Assembly (NCBI GenBank): GCA_023256475.1
Contig: JAGDXP010000012.1
Location: forward strand, 124,001 to 188,000
Source: Thermoplasmata archaeon
GTDB lineage: Archaea > Thermoplasmatota > Thermoplasmata > Thermoplasmatales > GCA-001856825
DNA length: 64,000 nucleotides
Direction: 5' to 3'
Position numbers and translations under genes: made by a program. A model generated the notes under the pieces. That model worked only from the letters and a program-made list of their open reading frames with translations, searched no databases and was not told the origin of the DNA. Below, piece by piece: positions 54,760 through 64,000 of the stretch (positions within the stretch are counted from its first letter, which is position 1; each line of letters begins with the position of its first letter).

Positions 54760-55302
54760 ATGCTATCCGTGAATGAGAGCGCAATTGGCAGGACAGCAAA
54801 AGTAGGTATTGTTGCTATAGTTCTGGTAGTACTCGTGATTGGAGCTGCCTTCTATTATATGCAATTGGAAAAAACAGGCGGGATAAAATCTTCCAAGCCG
54901 CAGCTTTCCGGAAATCTCTATCCAATAACTACTCTTGGTCAGCAGTTGATCCTGCAAATAAACTTAACATCCCCAACAAACTTAACTGGCGCTAGCTCTA
55001 TTGAGCTTCAACTGTCAGGAGGGGGAATTTCAGGAGTAATAACACTAACATATTCATCTACCACTGCCACTGTTTCTGGTGCCACTGTTTACTTCTATAA
55101 CTCTCAGAAAACTGTAGGCGCAAACATCGTTAACCCGGGAAATAAGGAGGTCGGCAGAAATGGAGTGAATTTCGTTGAAAACCATGCCTATTTGTATGTC
55201 TACTTGTCACCCAATGCCGGATTCTCCTCATGGGCAGGTGTACAGATTGCATTGATTGATCCAAACTACACAGGCACAATTGTTTACACAGTCCCCACTT
55301 AA
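54760..55302 (+). CDS. Archaeal type IV pilin-like secreted protein
   Basis: About 180 residues: a short polar N terminus, one hydrophobic segment (VGIVAIVLVVLVIGAAFYYM) and a beta-rich, Ser/Thr/Gly-rich C-terminal part (ITLTYSSTTATVSGATVYFY). The layout is that of archaeal pilin or DUF1628-type proteins, although no clear class III signal peptidase site precedes the helix. The ATG at 54760 is preferred to the one at 54742 because TTTAATTATA (54733-54742) is at TATA distance from it. Confidence 0.55.
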   Translation: MLSVNESAIGRTAKVGIVAIVLVVLVIGAAFYYMQLEKTGGIKSSKPQLSGNLYPITTLGQQLILQINLTSPTNLTGASSIELQLSGGGISGVITLTYSSTTATVSGATVYFYNSQKTVGANIVNPGNKEVGRNGVNFVENHAYLYVYLSPNAGFSSWAGVQIALIDPNYTGTIVYTVPT

Positions 55303-55366
55303 TTTCTGAAATTTTTTAATTGTTCTATCATAGCAACCTTTTATTATTTATAAATCATAGGGGCGC

Positions 55367-56335
55367 ATGAAGGTCTTCAATAACATTCTAGAGACAATAG
55401 GAAATACGCCTATTGTTAAACTGAATAAAATTCCAGATAGAGATATGAAAATTTATGCGAAATTGGAATACTTCAATCCTAGCGGAAGCATAAAGGACAG
55501 AATGGCCCACTATATTATACAGAAGGCGGAAGAGGAGGGCAAGATTAATGGTATAATCGTTGAAAACAGTTCCGGCAACATGGGGGCATCATTAGCCATG
55601 ATTGGAGCAGTTAAAGGGTACAGGGTCATTATCACCATCCCAGATAAAATGAGCCAGGAGAAGATAAACCTTATGAAGGCGTTTGGAGCAGATGTGATTG
55701 TAACGAAAACCGATGTACCCTACGACTCTCCAGAGAGTTATTACTCCATGGCCAGAAAAATTTCTGAGGAGTTTGGTGCGTACTATCCAGATCAGTATAA
55801 CAACCCATACAATATAGAAGCGCATTACAGAATAACAGGACCAGAAATATGGGATCAGATGGATGGAAAAATCGACATTCTAGTGGCTGGTATAGGGACA
55901 GGTGGAACTATCTCAGGGGTTGGAAAATTTCTTAAGGAGAAAAATCCAGATATCAAGATAATTGGTGTTGATCCTGAGGGATCGGTATTCTATCACTACT
56001 TCAAGGAAAAGAAGCTTATTAAGCCTCATGTGTATAAAGTGGAAGGAATTGGTGAAGATTACCTTGTTAAGGATGTGGATTTCTCCGTGATAGATGATAT
56101 TATTCAGGTTAACGATAAGGAATCCTTCAATATGGCCAGAAGGCTTGCTTTCGAAGAAGGAATTTTTGCTGGAGGCTCATCTGGCTCGGCAATGGTCGCT
56201 GCGCTTCGGGTTGCAAAGGATAACAGGGACAAAAATATTCTGGTTATATTCCCGGATTCAGGGGACAGGTATCTGAGCAAAATTTACAACGATGAGTGGA
56301 TGATAAAAAACGGTTTCATGGAGGCAGATGAATGA
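55367..56335 (+). CDS. Cystathionine beta-synthase/cysteine synthase family enzyme
   Basis: 322 residues, PLP fold type II. The Schiff-base lysine is in PSGSIKDRMAHYI. The asparagine loop is SSGNMGASLAMIGAVKGY, and the phosphate-binding loop is GIGTGGTISGVGKF. It lacks the C-terminal CBS domains of some beta-synthases. It overlaps a cystathionine gamma-lyase/synthase gene by ATGA, which favours a transsulfuration role (homocysteine plus serine to cystathionine) over simple O-acetylserine sulfhydrylation. Confidence 0.88.
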   Translation: MKVFNNILETIGNTPIVKLNKIPDRDMKIYAKLEYFNPSGSIKDRMAHYIIQKAEEEGKINGIIVENSSGNMGASLAMIGAVKGYRVIITIPDKMSQEKINLMKAFGADVIVTKTDVPYDSPESYYSMARKISEEFGAYYPDQYNNPYNIEAHYRITGPEIWDQMDGKIDILVAGIGTGGTISGVGKFLKEKNPDIKIIGVDPEGSVFYHYFKEKKLIKPHVYKVEGIGEDYLVKDVDFSVIDDIIQVNDKESFNMARRLAFEEGIFAGGSSGSAMVAALRVAKDNRDKNILVIFPDSGDRYLSKIYNDEWMIKNGFMEADE

Positions 56336-57462
56336 AATTTACCACCACGATGATACACCAGGGGGAGGAACCTGATTATGGAAGATCAGGGGATGTAATA
56401 CATCCTATCCACCTATCCACAACATTTGCCAGAGTTGATCCTGAAAAGCCCACTGGTGGATTCGAATATACAAGAACCTCCAATCCCACAAGGATTCTGT
56501 TTGAGTCCAAAGTGGCAGCAGCGGAGAAAGGAAAATACGGGCTCGCTTTCAGTTCTGGCCTTGCTGCGGAAACTAATGTCATTGCATCTCTCCTTGAAAG
56601 GGGAAGCAGGATAATAGCGCATGATGACCTCTACGGTGGAACATCCCGTCTATTTGAGAAGGTGTTTTCGAAATTTGGAATAACATACGAAAAAGTCAAT
56701 TTGAAGGACCCTTCCAACTTATCATCAGTTAGAGGTAAATATAACATGGTCTGGTTTGAAACACCTTCAAACCCGCTTCTAGGAATTATAGATATAAAAG
56801 AAATATCCAGCATAGCTCATGAGAATGGTGCGTTGGTTGTTGTAGACAATACTTTTGCAACGCCAGCTCTTCAAAACCCGTTAGAATTGGGTGCAGATAT
56901 TGTATTGCACAGCACAACCAAATACATAAACGGGCACAGTGACTCCCTGGGCGGGGCACTGGTGTTGAATCGGGAAGATTTGTTTGAAAAATTAGTATTT
57001 CATCAGAATGCGATAGGCGCTGTAATGTCACCATTTGATTCCTATTTGAGTGCCAGAGGTCTTAAAACACTTGAATTGAGGATGGAAGCTCACAGCAGAA
57101 ATGCAATGGAAATAGCCAGATTCTTGAGAGACCACGAGAAAGTGGAGAAAGTCTATTATCCAGGTCTGGAAGATCATGAGGGGTATAACGTGGCTAAGGC
57201 TCAAATGAGAAAATTTGGGGGGATGCTGAGTTTTAGGTACAGAGGGGATGTGAAGGTATTCCTGAAAAGGTTGAGATATTTTCTGCTCGCAGAAAGTTTA
57301 GGGGGAATAGAATCATTGATTGAGGTACCCTATTATATGACCCATGCAAGTTTAAAAGAAGAGGACAGGAGAAAGCTGGGAATTGACGAAAAATTGATCA
57401 GAGTTTCGGTGGGAATCGAAAATATTGAAGATCTACTGGAAGATCTACAAAATTCTTTATGA
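56332..57462 (+). CDS. Cystathionine gamma-synthase/lyase family enzyme
   Basis: 376 residues, PLP fold type I Cys/Met metabolism family. Marks are YTRTSNPTR, AFSSGLAAETNVI, VVDNTFATPALQNPLELGAD and the PLP lysine in HSTTKYINGHSDSLGG; the C terminus has RVSVGIENIEDLLEDL. Together with the upstream gene it makes a two-enzyme reverse transsulfuration unit from homocysteine to cysteine. Lyase and synthase activities cannot be told apart by eye. Confidence 0.92.
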   Translation: MKFTTTMIHQGEEPDYGRSGDVIHPIHLSTTFARVDPEKPTGGFEYTRTSNPTRILFESKVAAAEKGKYGLAFSSGLAAETNVIASLLERGSRIIAHDDLYGGTSRLFEKVFSKFGITYEKVNLKDPSNLSSVRGKYNMVWFETPSNPLLGIIDIKEISSIAHENGALVVVDNTFATPALQNPLELGADIVLHSTTKYINGHSDSLGGALVLNREDLFEKLVFHQNAIGAVMSPFDSYLSARGLKTLELRMEAHSRNAMEIARFLRDHEKVEKVYYPGLEDHEGYNVAKAQMRKFGGMLSFRYRGDVKVFLKRLRYFLLAESLGGIESLIEVPYYMTHASLKEEDRRKLGIDEKLIRVSVGIENIEDLLEDLQNSL

Positions 57463-57533
57463 TTTTCAGATTTTTAGATAAAAAGTCATTGATTGCCCCG
57501 GAAATATTTTTAGCCTAATGATAATCATACCCT

Positions 57534-58955
57534 ATGTCCAATGAACTTAGAAGAAACTCCATAGGTTTTTGGGGTGTGGTTTTCTACGCAGTCTCTGTTA
57601 TTTTTCCTGCGGGAGCTTTTGCAATTACTGGTGTAGCAGCAATGACCTATGCCGGAGAGACAGCACCGCTAGCATTTTTATTGGGTGGATTAACACTTTT
57701 CCTAGCCATTATACCAGTATACATATTTTCATCCAAAATTTCTAATGCAGGTGGATATTATAAATTTGTAGAGGCAGCAACTCAAGAAAAGTATATTTCA
57801 AAGAGCGTAGGTTTATGGCATGCGTTCTGGATAATTGGAGATATGATTGCAGCTTCAATTATAGTTGGCTGGTTTACTTGGGTTGGATTAAGCAGTCTGG
57901 TAGGATACAACCTCCCATTTTATATGGTGGTTCTTCTTTCCTTCATCGTTCCTGTACTATATCTCATAGTGGGATATTTTGGAATAAAATTCGCATCCTG
58001 GACAGCAATAACTGTGGGACTTGTGCAATTAGTATTTTTCACAGTTCTAGCTTTGATGTTGATATTCAAAACACACTACAATGGACTGCAATACTTCAAC
58101 ATTTCAAATTCCACTAATGGTCTTTATGGGTTCTTCTTGGCCATGGTAGTTGGAGCATTCCTTGCCTATGGTGGATACGGTTCTGTTGTTTCATTGGGTG
58201 AGGAGGCTAAGCTTTCAAAAAGCAGTATTAAAAAAGCCATAATTGTTTCCCTTTTGATAATGGTTACTTTTGACACTCTTGTTGTCTATAGTATAGTTTC
58301 AGCAGCAGGGCCTAACCTGTCCCAAGCGACTTCTTCCTTTGCCCCCGGGCTATATGAAGTAACCCTTTACTTCGGAACTGACTTAGCCATATTGTCATTT
58401 CTAATAGTAATTGTATCACAGGTATTTTCTCCGGTGATTTTCGGCAATAGCGGAGCCAGAACTTTATTCTCATTGTCAAGGGATGGGCTGCTACCAAAAA
58501 GTCTGTCAAAAGTCCATGAAAAGTATAGGAGTCCTCACATTGCAACGTTGGTTGTCTTTGCTATTCTAATTCTTGGAATTTTGTTGACGTTGGGACCTCT
58601 TGTATTGATATATGGTGAAGCAAATGGAAGCTTTTTCGCTTGGGTTATCTGGGGAACAGCCATAACAATCTTTACCCTGCTCTACCATATAGTTGTAAAC
58701 CAAACCCTACCATTGTTCCTGAAAAGACTCAGGGAAAAGTTCGATTTATTGAGGGTCCTATACGCGATAGTTGCTCCAACAGTCGCATCCATAATAATGG
58801 CCATAGCCATATATTATTCACTGGCAGGACTGACTTCTCCCCTCAATGTTGTTTATGTAATGATTCCATCATGGATCATTATATCACTTGCCATAATCTA
58901 TTTAAGAAGGAAGAGCACCAGTGTGGATCACTATGCAAGAATAATGGAGCGATAA
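57534..58955 (+). CDS. APC superfamily amino-acid permease
   Basis: 473 residues with about 12 membrane helices. The first helix has the unwound APC motif FPAGAFAITGVAAMTYAGET. The central GAFLAYGGYGSVVSLGEEAK is the conserved helix-6 region, and ARTLFSLSRDGLLPKSLSKV lies between helices 8 and 9. Probable proton-coupled amino-acid uptake. It is followed after one base by an aminotransferase, so the two may handle the same substrate. Confidence 0.9.
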   Translation: MSNELRRNSIGFWGVVFYAVSVIFPAGAFAITGVAAMTYAGETAPLAFLLGGLTLFLAIIPVYIFSSKISNAGGYYKFVEAATQEKYISKSVGLWHAFWIIGDMIAASIIVGWFTWVGLSSLVGYNLPFYMVVLLSFIVPVLYLIVGYFGIKFASWTAITVGLVQLVFFTVLALMLIFKTHYNGLQYFNISNSTNGLYGFFLAMVVGAFLAYGGYGSVVSLGEEAKLSKSSIKKAIIVSLLIMVTFDTLVVYSIVSAAGPNLSQATSSFAPGLYEVTLYFGTDLAILSFLIVIVSQVFSPVIFGNSGARTLFSLSRDGLLPKSLSKVHEKYRSPHIATLVVFAILILGILLTLGPLVLIYGEANGSFFAWVIWGTAITIFTLLYHIVVNQTLPLFLKRLREKFDLLRVLYAIVAPTVASIIMAIAIYYSLAGLTSPLNVVYVMIPSWIIISLAIIYLRRKSTSVDHYARIMER

Positions 58956-58956
58956 A

Positions 58957-60081
58957 ATGGTTAAACCAGAATTTCGAAGGCTACCCCTGGTTGTGGAGGG
59001 AACAAGGGGAAATTATATTATCTCAAATGGTAAAAGCTACCTGGATATATCAGGTTCTGCCATGACAGTGGGATACGATTTCTTAAATCAAATACCCTCC
59101 CCTGTCAGCCTATTGGTTTATGATAACATATACACAAGGGAGTTGACCGAGAGACTTAAAGAAATCAGCGGTTTTGAAAATGTAGCTTATTCTACTAGCG
59201 GGACAGAAGCCTGTGATGCTGCATTGTGGAGGCACAAAGGAAACATAATTTCATTGGAAGGGGGTTACCACGGGTTATCTAATCTGACATTCAAAGTTTC
59301 AAATGGCTCAGGAATAGATAAAACAAATTCCATCGTGCATCTAAAAGTAGACGGTAGGAGGGACGAAGTTGAAGATGTTATCAGTTATAACGAAAATTTA
59401 CTTGAAGATGCTCACCATCTGCTGAATTTAAGGAATTCAACCCTGATCCTAGAACTCATTCAATCTGACGGAGGCCTTTATGAACTTTCAGAGGATTTCC
59501 TTAAATATATAGAGGAAAAAATTGAAGAATATGAGCTCAGGTTGATAATTGATGAAGTGTATACCGGATTCGGACGTTCTGGGGAAATGCTTCTTTTCAA
59601 AAGGAAGAATATAAAGCCCGATATGGTCTGTTTGGGAAAAGGTATGGCGGCCGGTTTTCCCATGGGGGCAGTTTTATACAATGGTGACTGGGACTTGCCT
59701 TATCACGGAGCAATATCAATGCAAGGTGGTAACATGGCAACTTCTTTCGCCTCACTGAAGGTGATGGATTTCTTAACTGAGGAGAATTTAAGGATGGTCA
59801 GAGAAAATGGAGAAAGAATAATTAAAGAAATAAAAGAGATACAATCTCCCTATGTTTATGAGGTGAGGGGAAGGGGTTATATGATAGGCATAGAGATAGG
59901 CACAGAGAAAACATATGACCAAGAAAGAGCCGATGAAATCAGAAAAAAGCTCTATGAAAACGGTATAATAATTACCTTGGTGGGGAAACACAACAATGTG
60001 GTAAAGATAACCCCCCCTATAACCCTAACAGAAATTGAAATTGAAAGGCTTATTATGGGTTTGAAGAAAGCTCTTATTTAG
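58957..60081 (+). CDS. Class III aminotransferase
   Basis: 374 residues, PLP fold type I. Marks are STSGTEACDAALWRHKG, LEGGYHGLSNLTF, LIIDEVYTGFGRSGEM (PLP-binding Asp) and MVCLGKGMAAGFPMGAV with the Schiff-base lysine. The family covers acetylornithine, 4-aminobutyrate, lysine and glutamate-1-semialdehyde enzymes. Coupling to a permease suggests amino-acid catabolism. It is shorter than most class III enzymes (about 400-450 residues). Two TTTTTGTC runs after its stop may end transcription. Confidence 0.9.
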   Translation: MVKPEFRRLPLVVEGTRGNYIISNGKSYLDISGSAMTVGYDFLNQIPSPVSLLVYDNIYTRELTERLKEISGFENVAYSTSGTEACDAALWRHKGNIISLEGGYHGLSNLTFKVSNGSGIDKTNSIVHLKVDGRRDEVEDVISYNENLLEDAHHLLNLRNSTLILELIQSDGGLYELSEDFLKYIEEKIEEYELRLIIDEVYTGFGRSGEMLLFKRKNIKPDMVCLGKGMAAGFPMGAVLYNGDWDLPYHGAISMQGGNMATSFASLKVMDFLTEENLRMVRENGERIIKEIKEIQSPYVYEVRGRGYMIGIEIGTEKTYDQERADEIRKKLYENGIIITLVGKHNNVVKITPPITLTEIEIERLIMGLKKALI

Positions 60082-60206
60082 AATAATATTTTTGTCATAC
60101 TATAATATTATTTTTGTCTTATGAAAATTATCAAGAAAGTTAAAATTCCCTTCATCCTAGAGAAATTTTTAATCGTGTGACATTATAGAGCAATAATTCA
60201 TAAACT

Positions 60207-60241
60207 ATTAATATATGGCTTTATCTACTTATTTCGGAGGT
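60207..60241 (+). promoter_or_regulatory. Promoter and strong ribosome-binding site of the surface-protein gene
   Basis: A TATA-like TTAATATAT starts near 60208. GGAGGT (60236-60241) stands nine bases before the ATG at 60251, close to an ideal Shine-Dalgarno match. Most single genes here look leaderless, so a clear ribosome site fits a very highly expressed protein. The TATA element may instead be one further upstream, near TTTTTAATC at about 60167. Confidence 0.5.
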
Positions 60242-60250
60242 AAACTAATT

Positions 60251-63200
60251 ATGTCTAATTATAAAAGGGGGATTATCGTCATTGCTGTAATCTCTTTGAT
60301 GATTTTAGCCCCATTGATGGCCATCTTTCCCCTCACTAATGCACAAGGAACTTCGACAAGCCCTGTAGGTACAGTTACCCTAAATCCCTCAGCAGGTGCT
60401 TTTCCAGGACAGATAGTTACTTATGAGTGGTCTAACTTACCAACGAACCTAGTAGCTCCTGTATATGTTACAGTTTATCTGAACGGCGTCCCCTATTCAA
60501 CGGGTCTAGCAAATTATACAATTGGAGCATCAGGAGGTATCCTAAAAGGATCCTTTATAATGCCAAATGATCAGCCAGGAACACAATTTATGGTATCTCT
60601 AAGTTATAAAGATAGCGCCCAAAATTACGGAGTTTCTTCTGCATCCACTTCAACCGGAGCAGCGAATGCTTACAGCACACCTGTGGTGCCAGGAAGTACA
60701 GTTTCAACTAAACAGTCTTACAGTCTGCAAGGGATCCCATATTATGTAACAGCAAATCTTAATTTCAGCGGTTCTCACAACGTAAAATTCAATTTCCAGG
60801 GTATTAAGGGCTATGATGCAGGTTATCTTAATTCAACCTTCAATGCCAGCACAACCCAGAAGACAACTGTGTATCCAAAGGTTAACAATACTCTAGTTAC
60901 ATCCGAAACTGTAAATACTGTGTACGGGAATTTAATTCAGATTAAATCACAGAACAAAACACAGAATGTAACAGTTAATGCCACAGCATATGAATCAAAT
61001 AAGCAGTTGCAGCTATCTTTGGCAGCAACTTCCAACTTCAATTCAACATTTGCCGGAACATATAATGCCACCAAAAATATAGTTAATATTACATCCTTAC
61101 AGCTATTGGGATACATAAATCAGACCGTAGAAGGATTGCCTGTAGATTTTGAGGTTATAGCGACCTATACGAGCTTGATCAATTCTCCTGGCACTTATAC
61201 CGCAACTGGACAATTCTTAGCATTAAAGCCATCACAACTAGCAAAGAATTTCACTGGCTCCGCTGCAGTTTCATGGGATATTAAAGGTTTATCAGCAGTT
61301 AAGACTGCTTCATACACCTATGTCAATATATCCTTCACATTGTCCGTTAAAATCAATGGTAATACTCCAAATAATCTCGTTTATCTTAGCGCAAGCTACG
61401 TAAACGGTACAGCGATCAATTCAACCTATAAGACAACCGCAACAGCTAAAGGCTCATATAGTTCATACAAGGTTGACTCATTATCTGTACAATCAGGTTA
61501 CACATTCTATGGAGCAGAAGTGGATCTGCAAAATCCTGGAATATCTGGAACATTGGTAAATGAAATCGTTTATGGTTCCATGAATTCAGGATTAATTTAC
61601 AGCTCCTCATTCGCTAACTTCACAAGAGGGTCACTTTTAACATTGGGAGTACCGGGAAAAGAGATATACTTCAACCAGACCGGCAACACTGCGGTTTCGA
61701 TTGTGCTCAATCAAACATTAACCGGATATGTGAATGTGACGCTGGTCAGCAGCAGTTATTCATCCGGCATTGCATATATATCCAATGCGACATGGACATT
61801 CTCAATGTCTCTTACTTATAAGATAATGAATTCAACATCAGGAATATATTTCAATGGATCTCTATCCGCCTCTGGTGTACAATTGGTGGCTGGAAACACT
61901 TTGATCACGCAGGTGGCTTCAACCGGAACAAATCTACCTGTGAGCACGGCTGAAAAGCTATCCGGGGCTTCATATCTGTATGATAAGCTAGGCTATCCAT
62001 ATCTTACGGATTTGTCCGGAACTGTATCCTATCTATTAAATTATTCCGCAATGCAAGAGACCTCGCCAATAACCCAGACCTTTACTTTCACAGGTAATGT
62101 TAATCTGACATCGCCATCATCTTCCCCGTATACTGTTAAAACCTCATTGTCAGGTTTCAATACAACCCTTACTGGTAACGTAAATCTATATATCAATTCA
62201 ACAGGCAATTATGCACCAGTTCTATATGGATTCAAGAATAATCCAACGGGATATGCCAATGATTATCTAACGCTAAAAGGTGTTGTTTCATTTAATAAAT
62301 TCGTAACCGAAACATTCCAGTCCAACCTGACCTATAGCGGTGCCAAGACATTCTTATTCAACAACAGCTACGGCGCTACTTGGAATTATGCTTTGTCCAA
62401 TGGTACAAACGTGGCATACTCAATAGCGGACGTATGGGGAACAACGACTGGTTTCACAACGAAAGGATTCTCATCATTTGCTTACAGCCTGTACAATGGC
62501 TATGTTAATATTACAGGTAGATCATCCAGCAATTCACAAGCTCTTGAACTCTGGTTGCAAAATTCTGAAGCCAGTTCATCGGGAAAGATTACTTCCACAG
62601 TGGGATTCGGCAATACTTCAATATTGGGCTATTATAACACGACATATACTGTCATAAACTCTGTTCCCGCTCTGTACGGACTTGCCAGCATGAGCGGGCA
62701 AGCAACGATCGGTTTAGAGATAAGTATAATGAATCAGTCACATGCATTAAAGGTTGATCCATACTTCCAGGGTATGCAGAATGTTTCTCAGATAACAATC
62801 ACCATATATTCAGTCCAGAGTTCTGACAATCTGGCATACAATCAATCTGATACATCATCCAACCTCACAATAGTAGGAGTTGGATATTCGGGTTACCTGA
62901 ACAATTTGCAAGTAACATCATCGTTTGCCGTAACCGATAGTGCATACAATCTTACTAACTACTATAATTTGGCCGTTGTTGTGAATAAGGTTCCATTTGG
63001 ATCCACTTATTCAAATCCAGTAGTTTCATCTACCAATCTGACATTCGTTAAGGGAGACGTGTACACCTCGACAAATGATTCAACAACCTTGATCACCGCA
63101 GACGTAGGATCTCCATTACTTAACTTGACCCTTGAACCAACGGCGAAATTTGCAGTAAGTATTAGTTTCAGCGCTTCGGACTCATCAGGTAGCTTCTCAG

Positions 63201-64000
63201 TGTCAGGTAAGCTTACTTCAAGCACTTACCAGCTATTCATACCTTCAAGCAACAACTCCAAGCTATCATTCAATTCAATAGTGTCTGGATCATATAACGT
63301 AAGTATTATGACAGTTCCCGGCACCATAGTTCTGCAGGGAACCGTTGGACAACTGACCTATACCACATCGCCGTTCCAGGTATTCAACGACTCATCAATT
63401 CCAATATCTGGCACTGTAACATCCGAACATTCATCTGGTACGATAGCAGGTTGGTTCAACGTGACCAAATACTATCCAGTAAGTGGTAACATGAATTCAA
63501 CCATATGGGGCTCAGGATTCATAAAAGTTCAGGCTTTCAGTGCCAACGGAACACAATATTATGCAACAGTTCAACTTTCCCTGACGCCCATCCAGATTTA
63601 CGAGGAGAACTCATATGAAACTATGATCACAACCACGAATTCTCTATGGACATTCGCTGAAATGTCTAATACAGGCGTCTCAGCCTCCTACAGCTATTCC
63701 CTGCTCAATGGTACGGGTGCCATGATTCAGGGAGTCAACAGCACGTTGGTTGCAGAAATAGCCACATTAACAGGTAAATACGTCAACATGTCTCTATCTG
63801 AGCTAAATGCTAAGATAGTGGGAATATACAATGAGTTGAACAACACTTATGTAACCGTGAATACAAACTTTGGCGTCATGGAGGCTCAATTGAAATCAAT
63901 AAATGCAACTGTAACATCAATAAACAATGGAACAGCAACAATTGAGACATCACTTGGAACAATACAGACATCATTGAATACTCTGAATGCAAAGATTATA
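60251..64000 (+). CDS. Large S-layer-like surface glycoprotein, 5' part (continues past window)
   Basis: Open frame from the ATG at 60251 to the window end, 1,250 codons without a stop. The signal peptide is about residues 1-33 (RGIIVIAVISLMILAPLMAI, then a cleavage region ending NAQG). The remainder is rich in Ser, Thr, Asn, Tyr and Gly in beta-type stretches with very many NxS/T sequons, as in the Thermoplasmatales S-layer or major surface glycoprotein. From about 63740 on, the composition changes to heptad-like helices (VAEIATLTGKYVNMSLSELN), a probable coiled coil. A transmembrane anchor is expected beyond the window. The sequons are likely substrates of the AglB encoded at 17888. Confidence 0.85.
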   Translation, partial: MSNYKRGIIVIAVISLMILAPLMAIFPLTNAQGTSTSPVGTVTLNPSAGAFPGQIVTYEWSNLPTNLVAPVYVTVYLNGVPYSTGLANYTIGASGGILKGSFIMPNDQPGTQFMVSLSYKDSAQNYGVSSASTSTGAANAYSTPVVPGSTVSTKQSYSLQGIPYYVTANLNFSGSHNVKFNFQGIKGYDAGYLNSTFNASTTQKTTVYPKVNNTLVTSETVNTVYGNLIQIKSQNKTQNVTVNATAYESNKQLQLSLAATSNFNSTFAGTYNATKNIVNITSLQLLGYINQTVEGLPVDFEVIATYTSLINSPGTYTATGQFLALKPSQLAKNFTGSAAVSWDIKGLSAVKTASYTYVNISFTLSVKINGNTPNNLVYLSASYVNGTAINSTYKTTATAKGSYSSYKVDSLSVQSGYTFYGAEVDLQNPGISGTLVNEIVYGSMNSGLIYSSSFANFTRGSLLTLGVPGKEIYFNQTGNTAVSIVLNQTLTGYVNVTLVSSSYSSGIAYISNATWTFSMSLTYKIMNSTSGIYFNGSLSASGVQLVAGNTLITQVASTGTNLPVSTAEKLSGASYLYDKLGYPYLTDLSGTVSYLLNYSAMQETSPITQTFTFTGNVNLTSPSSSPYTVKTSLSGFNTTLTGNVNLYINSTGNYAPVLYGFKNNPTGYANDYLTLKGVVSFNKFVTETFQSNLTYSGAKTFLFNNSYGATWNYALSNGTNVAYSIADVWGTTTGFTTKGFSSFAYSLYNGYVNITGRSSSNSQALELWLQNSEASSSGKITSTVGFGNTSILGYYNTTYTVINSVPALYGLASMSGQATIGLEISIMNQSHALKVDPYFQGMQNVSQITITIYSVQSSDNLAYNQSDTSSNLTIVGVGYSGYLNNLQVTSSFAVTDSAYNLTNYYNLAVVVNKVPFGSTYSNPVVSSTNLTFVKGDVYTSTNDSTTLITADVGSPLLNLTLEPTAKFAVSISFSASDSSGSFSVSGKLTSSTYQLFIPSSNNSKLSFNSIVSGSYNVSIMTVPGTIVLQGTVGQLTYTTSPFQVFNDSSIPISGTVTSEHSSGTIAGWFNVTKYYPVSGNMNSTIWGSGFIKVQAFSANGTQYYATVQLSLTPIQIYEENSYETMITTTNSLWTFAEMSNTGVSASYSYSLLNGTGAMIQGVNSTLVAEIATLTGKYVNMSLSELNAKIVGIYNELNNTYVTVNTNFGVMEAQLKSINATVTSINNGTATIETSLGTIQTSLNTLNAKII

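Noticed and set aside
63007-63225. 72-residue minus-strand ORF in the surface-protein region
   Set aside because: It lies opposite the long open surface-protein frame and has no domain.
1-64000. CRISPR array, insertion sequence, integrase or phage genes
   Set aside because: No regularly spaced direct repeats, transposase or integrase motifs, or tRNA-flanking duplications were seen. The window is ordinary chromosome.

Overview
The window looks like part of a compact euryarchaeal chromosome from the order Thermoplasmatales, an acidophilic and probably wall-less lineage of the Thermoplasma, Ferroplasma, Picrophilus and Cuniculiplasma type. The evidence is a low-GC genome, an A-type ATP synthase, archaeal-type GluRS, LeuRS and PheT, Nob1 and EndA, a pyruvoyl arginine decarboxylase, a thermopsin-family acid protease, an AglB oligosaccharyltransferase, and serine/threonine/asparagine/tyrosine-rich surface proteins. 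The genus cannot be fixed by eye. Many genes have a TATA-like box about 25-30 bases before the start codon, which suggests leaderless mRNAs. TTG and GTG starts are common inside operons, and neighbouring genes often overlap by ATGA.

Layout: 1-3675 is a translation operon (pheT 3' end, Nog1-type GTPase, gltX). 3677-7363 is accessory: a PRC-barrel protein, a DUF72 protein, three consecutive minus-strand genes that each carry one frameshift (GT2 glycosyltransferase, small membrane protein, heme-oxygenase-like protein), a DUF302 protein and tRNA-Gly(CCC). 7586-15901 is the A-type ATP synthase operon in the order K-E-C-F-A-B-D-x-H-I, where x is a 36-residue membrane ORF. 15957-24720 holds a DUF255 thioredoxin-like protein, a very large AglB (about 2030 residues) and a small membrane-anchored secreted protein that overlaps it.

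24722-31765 is information processing and stress: an RNase H-fold protein, a universal stress protein, endonuclease III, Nob1, tRNA splicing endonuclease, a small GTPase, arginine decarboxylase and LeuRS. 31867-34084 carries a crotonase and two unrecognised genes. 34257-40420 is a seven-gene amino-acid/2-oxoacid catabolic operon: four-subunit 2-oxoacid:ferredoxin oxidoreductase, two-subunit indolepyruvate oxidoreductase, and a ketopantoate-reductase-like protein. It is followed by a hexulose-phosphate synthase-RraA fusion.

41583-50929 holds a GT-C-like membrane protein, NAD kinase-JAMM protease-ComB, a minus-strand pdxS-sugar kinase-M20 peptidase-MFS operon, purC and tRNA-Leu(GAG). 51225-64000 holds a thermopsin-like protease with four C-terminal repeats, a pilin-like protein, a transsulfuration pair, an APC permease with a class III aminotransferase, and the 5' part of an S-layer-like gene that runs off the window.

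Taken together, extracellular proteolysis (thermopsin), amino-acid uptake (APC, perhaps MFS), transamination and ferredoxin-linked 2-oxoacid oxidation suggest a peptide-degrading heterotroph. AglB, the GT-C and GT2 enzymes and asparagine-rich surface proteins point to a heavily N-glycosylated cell surface. The points most worth a second look are the giant AglB with its partner gene, the hidden small ORF in the ATP synthase operon, the cluster of three frameshifts, and a kinase gene that seems to lack a normal start codon.
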